Assembly: GCF_001278055.1 (NCBI RefSeq)
Contig: NZ_CP010802.1
Coordinates: 1-64,000 of the forward strand
Source of the DNA: Desulfuromonas soudanensis
Lineage (GTDB): Bacteria > Desulfobacterota > Desulfuromonadia > Desulfuromonadales > WTL
DNA: 64,000 nt
Reading direction: 5' to 3'
Shown here: positions 55,044 through 64,000 of the stretch, in pieces
Position numbering within the stretch: the first letter of the stretch is position 1
Layout of the letters: each line of letters opens with the position of its first letter
The notes under the pieces: model-generated
What the model was told of the DNA's origin: nothing
The model's database searches: none
Seen by the model: only the letters and a program-made list of their open reading frames with translations
Made by a program: the position numbers and the translations under genes

Positions 55044-57409
55044 GCGCGTCCTCTCTCCTTCTCCATGACCACTTCGAGCCCCTGGATCCTTAAGGTCAAC
55101 TCCTTGCGCAGGAGCAATTGCGGCACCGAGATGATCTCTTTGCTGATCGTCCCGGTGATTTCCTCGCCGCTGTCGCTGACAATCTGCCAGGGGAGTCCCT
55201 TGAGGAAAGCGAAGTGGGAATCGTACCGGTTGCCGAAGAGGTCCTGAAGGTGGATTTCGATTTCTGCAGGTTCTTCGTCTGTTTGCAATTGATTGTTTTC
55301 CGCCTGCAACAGAGCGATGCCCAGGGTGCTCAGGGGCGCCTTTGCCTGCACCTCCGGCATCGCCGCCCCGCGGCCGATGTCGTAATGCACCTGGCCGTTG
55401 AAGGTGACCCCCGATCCTCCCTTGAGGGTTATTCTGTGGCCGAAAAGCTGCACCGTCCCGTTCGCCTGGACCGTGATCCCGCCGCCCCCCTGGCCGAGTG
55501 TGATGTCCCCTCCCCCCTTCCCTTCGATGCGCAGGTCCCCGGCTCCCTGAAGGTGCAGCTCACCGTTTCGCACGGCGAAGGCGGCGTCGCCGTTGCGCAC
55601 GGTGACCGTCGCTCCGGAGGTGGCGTCGATCCGAAGATTTTTCCCCGAGGTCAGTTCCAGGTTTTTACCGGCGGAAGATTGAACTTTTTTTGCGGCGCTC
55701 AAGGTGTAATCCGTCTTGGCCTGGTGGTGTATTTCGCCCTGATTGGTGATCGTTTGCGAGCGGTTTTCGACGGTCACCTGCCGGTCGGCGCCGCTGCGTT
55801 CGCTTAGAGTTTCGCCGCTATGCACCTTGAAGGTCTTTGTGGCCTGCAGCAGCAAACTCCCCTTTTGAGAAGCGAGGCGGATCTGATGCGCCTGGGCGGC
55901 GGCGTTGAGGTAAAGGATGTTGTCTCCTCCCACCGTCCGCAGCGAGACCGACGCCCTGTCCCGGAAATCATCCATGAGAAGTTCGCTGCCGGCGGCGCTC
56001 CGCAGGAGATTTTGCCCGGGATGGGCGCTGGTCACCGGGCTGCGGTGGTTCGATTCGGGGAGAAAGCCGACGATCATCGGTGTGTCGGGATTGCCGTTGA
56101 GGCAGGAGAGCAGGACCTCGGCGCCGTCCCCTAAGGGGGTGTGCCAGCCGCAGGCCAGATCGCCGGCCGGACCGCCAGAGGGGGCGAGGCGGCGCAGGGG
56201 GAGACTCGCTTCGCTGTGGGGTTTGGGATCGCGGTCAAAGAGGGGGCGCAGCCGATAGCGCCCCTGTTCGTCGAGACGGGGAGTATCGCCGTCGCTCTCG
56301 ATTCTGGCCGTAAAGGTCACGGGGAGTTCGGGGTGGGCGGGGATGGCCGGGCGATAGGGCGTTTCGCGGCGGGTCAACCGGGCCTGGCAGCGGTAGGTTG
56401 TTTTATCGGAGGAGGCGTGGCTGACGGCGGTGATCAGATAGTCACCGCCGACGGCGACGGCGAAGCGGGAGGCCTCCAGGGTCAGCATGGACCCCGGCAG
56501 GAGGTCGACCATTTCCCCGGCGGCCTCCAGGCTCCAGGCCGCAATCGTCCAGCGTTCGGCGCGGAATCTCGCCTCGGTCTGGGCTTCGGTGAGGCTTGCG
56601 GCGCCGGTGGCGAAATGGGTCTGGCCGACGGGGAGGTCGCCGGCACCGGGGTGGCGGCCGGTCGGGGCAGCGGCAAGAAGTGTCAGGGAGGGGGTCTCCT
56701 GGCAGAGGCCCTGCACCCGGATTTCCCCGGGGATCAGGCGCTCTCGCACGGTCAGAGAATCGACTCCGCGGGGGGATCCGTCGGGAGATCCGACCATCCC
56801 GGCGCGGGGAAGGTGGGTCAGCGTGGGTCGCGCAAGGTGCGGACAGGCGCCGTTGTGGTCGGCGAAGAAGAGGATCTCCTCCCCGTTTTCAAATCCCGAC
56901 CAGAAAAAGATCCCCTCCCGGGACAGCAGTCGCAGAAGAAAATCGTAATCGCTCTCCCCGATCTGCGCCGTTTGGGGGCGCGGGCTCAAGGAGCGACTGA
57001 GAAGAAAGCGCACCCGGGAGGCGCCGAATCCGTGGCGGGAAAGGAGGGCGCGGGCAATCGTTTCGACGCTCTCGCCGAGGATTACCCGGCTGTCGCACTG
57101 ATGGCGCAGCAGGGCCATCCCCGATTCGAAAACCAGCTCGACCCTTCGTCGTCCGTTGTCCAGGGAGGCGACTTCGGCAAGGGCGGTCAGGATTCCCCCC
57201 AGGATGCGACTTGAGCCGTCGGGTCCGGTCAGGGTCAGGACGGCGCGACTGGAGAGTTGTTCCCCGAGATCGAATTCCCCGGCGACGAGGGTTTCGAGGC
57301 GGAAGCGGAAGGGGGCGGAAAGGGCCTCTTCCCCGGAGAGTGAAAGGACCGTTCCGGTAAAGGAGCCAAAGGATATGGTGGAACGCACCCGTTGCAAAGA
57401 GGTCAGCAA
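55040..57409 (-). CDS. vgrG: VgrG spike protein (type VI secretion or related) with C-terminal extension
   Basis: VgrG trimers form the puncturing tip of contractile secretion systems. The 789-residue protein has the gp27-like N-terminus (ISFGSFTGTVLSLSGEEALSAPFRF; YDFLLRLLSREGIFFW), the gp5-like OB-fold (CGWHTPLGDGAEVLLSCLNGNPDTPMIVGFL) and a glycine-rich beta-helix with DUF2345-like repeats (about 480-690). An added ~100-residue beta-rich domain (EIEIHLQDLFGNRYDSHFAFL) probably carries cargo. The start is TTG 57409 with GGAGG 9 nt upstream. No other secretion-system genes occur in the window, so it is an orphan module. Confidence 0.93.
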   Translation of the reverse strand: MLTSLQRVRSTISFGSFTGTVLSLSGEEALSAPFRFRLETLVAGEFDLGEQLSSRAVLTLTGPDGSSRILGGILTALAEVASLDNGRRRVELVFESGMALLRHQCDSRVILGESVETIARALLSRHGFGASRVRFLLSRSLSPRPQTAQIGESDYDFLLRLLSREGIFFWSGFENGEEILFFADHNGACPHLARPTLTHLPRAGMVGSPDGSPRGVDSLTVRERLIPGEIRVQGLCQETPSLTLLAAAPTGRHPGAGDLPVGQTHFATGAASLTEAQTEARFRAERWTIAAWSLEAAGEMVDLLPGSMLTLEASRFAVAVGGDYLITAVSHASSDKTTYRCQARLTRRETPYRPAIPAHPELPVTFTARIESDGDTPRLDEQGRYRLRPLFDRDPKPHSEASLPLRRLAPSGGPAGDLACGWHTPLGDGAEVLLSCLNGNPDTPMIVGFLPESNHRSPVTSAHPGQNLLRSAAGSELLMDDFRDRASVSLRTVGGDNILYLNAAAQAHQIRLASQKGSLLLQATKTFKVHSGETLSERSGADRQVTVENRSQTITNQGEIHHQAKTDYTLSAAKKVQSSAGKNLELTSGKNLRIDATSGATVTVRNGDAAFAVRNGELHLQGAGDLRIEGKGGGDITLGQGGGGITVQANGTVQLFGHRITLKGGSGVTFNGQVHYDIGRGAAMPEVQAKAPLSTLGIALLQAENNQLQTDEEPAEIEIHLQDLFGNRYDSHFAFLKGLPWQIVSDSGEEITGTISKEIISVPQLLLRKELTLRIQGLEVVMEKERGRA

Positions 57410-57459
57410 AACAGAATTCCTCCACGAAAAAGATAGAAGTTTTCCATTAAAATTTTTTG

Positions 57460-57488
57460 TTTATCGCTGAATTTTTGCCGGATGTCAA
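57460..57488 (-). promoter_or_regulatory. Promoter of the vgrG operon
   Basis: Minus strand: -35 TTGACA (57488-57483), 17-bp spacer, -10 GATAAA (57465-57460), followed by an AT-rich leader to the vgrG RBS. A housekeeping-type promoter on an effector operon. Confidence 0.65.
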
Positions 57489-57568
57489 GAGGCTATTGGC
57501 AGAAACGACCGGAGTGGGTCCGAAAAATGGAGAGGGTGGCCATCCCCCTCACCCCGGAGCAAAAAGAC

Positions 57569-57593
57569 AAAAGCCCGCAGGTTGCGGGCTTTT
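57569..57593. terminator. Terminator between uvrD and the vgrG operon
   Basis: AAAAGCCCGCA and TGCGGGCTTTT pair around a short loop, with A/T runs on both sides. On the minus strand it ends the glmU-glmS-clc-uvrD run. Confidence 0.85.
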
Positions 57594-57677
57594 TCACGAC
57601 AGGCTTGTTACCCGGAGCCGAAGGCTCTGGTCCGTCGTTGCGGTGCGGATTGGAAGAAAAGGGGAAACCGGCAGGGA

Positions 57678-59868
<2,191 letters not shown>

Positions 59869-59876
<8 letters not shown>

Positions 59877-61665
59877 CGGTTTCGTCCTCGAGGGTGCGGG
59901 TCATCAGGGCGCGGTTGTAGGCCGAGACCATGTCGCGCCGGGAGATGATCCCGACCAGCCGGTTGCCGCCTTCGCGGTCGACCACCGGGAGCTGCTCGAT
60001 GTTGCGGTAGCCGATCTTTTTCATCGCCTGGTCGAGATCGTCGTCCCCGGTGACGGTGATCACGTCGAGAGTGGCCAGCTCCTTGATCACCACCAGGTCC
60101 ATGAGGTCGCGCTCGAAGACCACCCCCATGAAATCCTGGACCGAGATGATCCCGGTGAGCTCGCCGTTGCTGTTGATGAGGGGGAAGTTGGTGTGGCGGG
60201 TGCTGGCAATGAAGTGGGCAAACTGGCCGAGGGTCATGTTCTCCGGCACCGATTCCGGGTCGGTGGCCATCACCTCGCGGACGAGAAGGGACTTCATGAT
60301 ATTGCGCTCTTTACCCGCTTCGAGGTTGATCCCGGCCCGGGAGAGCTCGACGGTGTCGAGACTTTCCTTCTTGAAGTGGCGACTGATCCCGGTCCCGATG
60401 ACGCAGGTGAGCATGATGGGGATGATGACCTGGTAGGAAGCGGTAATTTCGAAGAGGAGGAAGATGGCCGTCATCGGGGCGTGGGTCGCCGCCGAAAGAA
60501 AAGCTCCCATGCCGACCAGGGCGTAGGCGCCGGGGGTGGTGGCGACGGAGGGGAAGGCCATCTGCGCCAGCTTGCCGAAGGCTCCGCCGGTGACGGCGCC
60601 GATGTACAGGGACGGAGCGAAGAGCCCCCCCGGCAGGCCGGAGCCGAGAGTGACCGAGGTGGCGACCACCTTCATGACGATCAGGGCGGCGAGGAGGTAC
60701 CAGGCGCCTTCGCCGCGCATTACCGTCTCCATGAACTCGTAGCCGTTGCCGAAGACCTGGGGAAAGAAGATCCCCACGGCCCCCACCAGCAAGCCGCCGA
60801 AGATCGGCTTGGCCAGCCTCGGAATCTTCAGGCTGTCGAAGCGGTCCTTGATGCGGAAATGGATATCGATGAAGCCGGCGGCAAACATGCCGATGATCAG
60901 GCCGAGGAGGAGGTAGAGGAGGAGTTCCCAGGGGCCGGAGAGAACGTAGGGAGGAGCGGCGAGAGCGGGGATGTTGCCGAGGAGCGCCCGGGAGACGACG
61001 GTGCTCATGCCGCTGGCGATGACGATGGAGGTGAAGCTGGAGATTTCGAAGGAGGAGAGGAGGACGATCTCCTGGGCGAAGAAGACGCCGGCGATCGGGG
61101 CGTTGAAGGTCGCCGCCACCCCGCCGGAGACGCCGCAGGCGACGAGGACCTTGAGCCGGTCGCCGCTGACCTTGAAGGTCTGACCGAACTGGCTGCCGAT
61201 GGCCCCGCCGATCTGGGCGATGGGCCCTTCCTGGCCGGCGCTGCCGCCGGTGCCGAGGGTGATGGCGCTGGCCAGTCCCCGGGTGAAGATGGTGCGGACC
61301 TCGATCTTGGCTCCCCGCAGGTTGACCCTTTCGAGAAAGGCCGGAAATCCGAACCTGAGGTCCTTGGCGAAGAAGAGTCCGAAGGGGATCAGCAGCAGAC
61401 CGCCGGCGACGGGGAAGAGAATGACCAGCACCCGGCTCAGGGTCCATTCGTCGAAGGAGATGGCGAAGAGCTCCATCCCCTGTTCGATGACGGCCCAGTG
61501 AACGAAGTCGATGGTTTTGCGAAAGGCGTAGTTGCCCAGTCCCGAGAGGAGGCCGATGGCCACCGCCAGGATGGCCATGAAGGTGTTTTCGCTGATGCGA
61601 AAGCGGCTGAGGAGGGCGGTGCTGCGGCGGCGCAGCCAGATGATGAGTTTGTTTCTCGGACGCAA
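59869..61665 (-). CDS. ClC-family chloride channel/antiporter with C-terminal CBS pair
   Basis: The membrane domain has the ClC selectivity motifs: GTGGSAGQEGP, where the gating glutamate of the G-x-EGP loop is kept and the preceding Arg is Gln, and GSGLPGGLFAPSLY. A glutamate at the position of the proton-path residue (FFAQEIV) suggests Cl-/H+ exchange. Two CBS domains follow (about 460-590: VREVMATDPESVPE and ATLDVITVTGDDDL), which may sense nucleotides. It has 598 residues. It lies 5 bp after glmS and overlaps uvrD. Confidence 0.94.
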
Positions 61666-61670
61666 CAGAT

Positions 61671-63500
61671 TTACTCCACGGTGACGCTTTTGGCAAGATT
61701 GCGGGGTTGGTCGACGTCGGTCCCCTTGAGGACGGCGATGTGATAGGCGAGGAGCTGCAGGGGGATTACAGTGAGGATCGGCATCAGCTCATCGGCGATC
61801 TGCGGCAGGACGAGGATGACGTCGGCCTTGTCGGAAAGGTCGCTGTCTTCCCGATCGGTAATGGCAATCACCTTGCCGCCGCGGGCGCGGACCTCCTCCA
61901 TGTTGGAAATGACCTTCTCGTAGGTGTCGTTGCCGGGGGCGATGATCACCACCGGCAGCTGCTCGTCGATGAGGGCGATGGGGCCGTGCTTCATCTCGCC
62001 GGCCGGGTAACCCTCGGCGTGGATGTAGGAGATCTCCTTGAGCTTGAGGGCCCCTTCGAGGGCGATGGGGTACTGGTTGCCCCGCCCGAGATAGAGAAAG
62101 TCGGTCGCCCCGACGAAGTCCCTGGCGATCTGTTCGATAGCGCCGTCGAGGAGAAGGGCCTCTTCGACCTTGCGCGGCAGGGTGAGGAGCTCGGCGGTGA
62201 GGGCGCGGCTGCGCTCGGCGTCGAGGATCCCCCGGGTCTTGCCGAGGTGCAGGGCGAAGAGGAAGAGGGCGACCAACTGGGTGGTGAAGGCCTTGGTGGA
62301 AGCGACGCCGATCTCCGGCCCGGCGTGGGTGTAGATCACGCCGTCGCTCTCCCGGGCGATGGACGACTCCACCACGTTGCAGATGGCGACGGCCTTCGAC
62401 CCCTTCCCCCGGGCTTCCCGCAGGGCGGCGAGGGTGTCGGCGGTCTCGCCGCTCTGGCTGATGAGGACCGTGAGCGTCCGCGGGGTGACGATCGGGTCGC
62501 GATAGCGGAATTCGCTGGCGATGTCGACCTCCACCGGGATCCGCGCCAGTCTTTCGATGAGGAACTTGCCGACCAGGGCGGCATGCCAGGAGGTGCCGCA
62601 GGCGACGATGAAAATTTTATCCAGGGAGCCGAGCTCCTCGTCGCCCAGGCGCAGATCTTCGAGGTGGATCCTCCCCTCCCCCTCGACGATCCGTCCGGCG
62701 ATGGTGTCGGCGATGGCCCGGGGCTGTTCGTGGGTCTCCTTGAGCATGAAATGGCGGTAGCCCCCCTTCTCCGCCATCAGCGGGCTCCAGGTGATGGTCT
62801 TGGCGGTTTTCTCCCGCGGCGCCCCGGAGAGGTCGGTGACGCGCATCGCCTCGGGGGTGAAGACGACCATCTCGCCGTCCTCGAGGAAGATCATCTCCCG
62901 GGTGTGGGAGAGCATCGCCGGGATGTCGGAGGCGACGAAATACTCGCCCACCCCCTGGCCGACCACCAGCGGCGAGCCGAGCTTGGCGGCGATGAGCTTG
63001 TCCGGTTCCTTCTCGCAGAGGATGGCGACGGCGTAGGCGCCCCGCACCTCCCCGAGAGCGAGGCGCACCGCCCCTTCGAAATCGCCGCCTTCCTTGTAGT
63101 GTCTCTCGACCAGGTGGGCGATGACCTCCGTGTCGGTTTCCGAGCGGAAGTTGTGGCCGAGGGCGCGGAGCTTCTCCCGGAGCTGCTGGTAGTTTTCGAT
63201 GATGCCGTTGTGCACGACGACGATGCCGCCGGCAAAATGGGGGTGGGCGTTGGTCTCGGAAGGGCGGCCGTGGGTGGCCCAGCGGGTATGGCCGATGCCG
63301 CGGCTCCCCTCGAGGGGGCGCTGCAGAAGGACGGCTTCGAGGTTGGCGAGCTTCCCCTGGGCGCGGCGGATTTCGATTTTCCCGCCGTCGAGGGTGGCGA
63401 TCCCCGCCGAATCATACCCCCGGTACTCGAGGCGGCGCAGACCGTCGAGGATGATGGGGGTGGCCTGCTGCTGGCCGATATAGCCGACGATGCCGCACAT
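61671..63500 (-). CDS. glmS: Glutamine-fructose-6-phosphate aminotransferase
   Basis: It makes glucosamine 6-phosphate, the entry to cell-wall amino sugars. The N-terminal cysteine (MCGIVGYIG; Cys2 becomes the nucleophile) starts the glutaminase domain with RGYDSAGIA and GHTRWATHG. Two SIS domains follow with [19 protein letters not shown] and the C-terminal NLAKSVTVE. It has 609 residues. It lies downstream of glmU in the same direction, the common order; no glmS ribozyme is seen upstream. Confidence 0.98.
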   Translation of the reverse strand: MCGIVGYIGQQQATPIILDGLRRLEYRGYDSAGIATLDGGKIEIRRAQGKLANLEAVLLQRPLEGSRGIGHTRWATHGRPSETNAHPHFAGGIVVVHNGIIENYQQLREKLRALGHNFRSETDTEVIAHLVERHYKEGGDFEGAVRLALGEVRGAYAVAILCEKEPDKLIAAKLGSPLVVGQGVGEYFVASDIPAMLSHTREMIFLEDGEMVVFTPEAMRVTDLSGAPREKTAKTITWSPLMAEKGGYRHFMLKETHEQPRAIADTIAGRIVEGEGRIHLEDLRLGDEELGSLDKIFIVACGTSWHAALVGKFLIERLARIPVEVDIASEFRYRDPIVTPRTLTVLISQSGETADTLAALREARGKGSKAVAICNVVESSIARESDGVIYTHAGPEIGVASTKAFTTQLVALFLFALHLGKTRGILDAERSRALTAELLTLPRKVEEALLLDGAIEQIARDFVGATDFLYLGRGNQYPIALEGALKLKEISYIHAEGYPAGEMKHGPIALIDEQLPVVIIAPGNDTYEKVISNMEEVRARGGKVIAITDREDSDLSDKADVILVLPQIADELMPILTVIPLQLLAYHIAVLKGTDVDQPRNLAKSVTVE

Positions 63501-63536
63501 GGGAGGTTTCCTTTCCGACGATGGATAAAAAGGGGA

Positions 63537-63566
63537 AAGGGGCGAGACGCTGTCGCCTCACCCCTT
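63537..63566 (-). terminator. Hairpin between glmU and glmS
   Basis: AAGGGG-x-GAG-x-CG and CG-x-CTC-x-CCCCTT arms pair with two mismatches around a short loop. A C/T-rich run follows on the minus strand. It may be a partial terminator or a processing site that sets glmS relative to glmU. Confidence 0.5.
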
Positions 63567-63580
63567 GCTTGAACGGGCGA

Positions 63581-64000
63581 TTACGATTTTTTTTCCTTGG
63601 GCTTGTGACGCAGTCGCCAGCCGAGGACGACCTTCTGCTCGGTCCGGGAGAGGGCGAGGGAATCGGGAGGAACATCCTTGGTGATGGTCGATCCGGCGCC
63701 GATGAGGCTGCCGCGGCCGATGCGCACCGGGGCGACGAACTGGGTGTCGCTGCCGACGAAGACGTCGTCTTCGATCACCGTCCGGTGCTTGTTGACGCCG
63801 TCGTAGTTGCAGGTGATGGTGCCGCAGCCGATGTTGACCCCGCTGCCGACCTCGGCGTCGCCGATGTAGGTCAGGTGGCTGGCCTGGGAGCCGAGGCCGA
63901 AGGTGGCTTTCTTGGTCTCGACGAAGTTGCCGAGCTTGTTGTTTCCGGCCAGAACGGTGCCGGGGCGCAGGTGAGCCATCGGTCCGATGGTGCAGCCGTC
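63581..64000 (-). CDS. glmU: Bifunctional GlmU, C-terminal acetyltransferase part (gene continues beyond window)
   Basis: GlmU acetylates glucosamine 1-phosphate and then uridylylates it to UDP-GlcNAc. Only the last 139 codons are here, with the reading frame open to the edge. The left-handed beta-helix is clear: [56 protein letters not shown], with acetyl-CoA-binding residues and the tail [12 protein letters not shown]. The methionine at 63979 is internal, not the start. Confidence 0.95.
   Translation of the reverse strand, partial: DGCTIGPMAHLRPGTVLAGNNKLGNFVETKKATFGLGSQASHLTYIGDAEVGSGVNIGCGTITCNYDGVNKHRTVIEDDVFVGSDTQFVAPVRIGRGSLIGAGSTITKDVPPDSLALSRTEQKVVLGWRLRHKPKEKKS

Noticed and set aside
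55040-57409. A full type VI secretion locus around vgrG
   Set aside because: No tssA-M, hcp or clpV-like gene is present within the window; only the spike, candidate effector and pentapeptide genes are.
63501-63580. A glmS ribozyme
   Set aside because: The glmU-glmS gap is only 80 bp, too short for the ribozyme, and shows only a simple hairpin.

Overview
This window is the replication-origin region of a Desulfuromonadales-like bacterium (Geobacter, Desulfuromonas or Pelobacter relatives). The call rests on the dnaA-dnaN-recF-gyrB-gyrA order, futalosine-route menaquinone genes, a propionyl-CoA to succinyl-CoA gene set, small proteins of a kind I associate with that order, and the porin/rhodanese clusters. 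That is inference from gene content; no 16S is present. Base composition is uneven: the first ~4.5 kb is AT-rich, most of the rest is clearly GC-rich, and a second AT-rich patch lies at about 51.3-52.8 kb.

Layout. 1-9.8 kb: origin DNA and dnaA, dnaN, recF, gyrB, gyrA, then a membrane-anchored TPR protein. 9.8-16.9 kb: gpsA, an exported cyclophilin, an EEP-fold protein with an eroded active site, nth, tRNA-Phe(GAA), and aroF behind a leader-peptide attenuator rich in Phe/Tyr/Trp codons, then serA. 17-31.2 kb: propionate metabolism (carboxyltransferase, fused biotin carboxylase/biotin carrier, methylmalonyl-CoA mutase, MeaB chaperone, epimerase) with an XRE-cupin regulator, interrupted by a small zinc-ribbon gene, mqnB-mqnD and an unknown protein. 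The mcm-meaB-epimerase run is split by 7-bp repeat arrays and a four-helix-bundle (S23-like) gene. 31.3-40.6 kb: an envelope region with a TlpA-like thioredoxin, a tiny CxxC lipoprotein and two porin clusters. The first ends in a triple-rhodanese protein; after the second only a possible relic of such a gene and its terminator remains.

41-47.4 kb, minus strand: a lexA-imuB-dnaE2 mutagenesis cassette whose Y-family member lacks its catalytic carboxylates, then a GAF protein and a membrane ferredoxin. 47.6-51 kb: an M3 peptidase and a DUF4139 protein. 51.1-57.4 kb, minus strand: an orphan vgrG, translationally coupled to a large calcineurin-like phosphoesterase, followed by a membrane-anchored pentapeptide-repeat protein. 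This looks like a contact-secretion effector module, and its AT-rich segment spans the effector C-terminus and most of the next gene. 57.7-64 kb: a compact minus-strand run glmU-glmS-clc-uvrD.

Most notable for follow-up: the VgrG/phosphoesterase/pentapeptide module with its mosaic junctions; the four-helix-bundle gene bracketed by heptamer arrays; the aromatic attenuator of aroF; a shared operator-like motif (TTTACCC-N4-TAAA) before the carboxylase and XRE-cupin genes; and the possible duplication and decay of the porin-rhodanese cluster.
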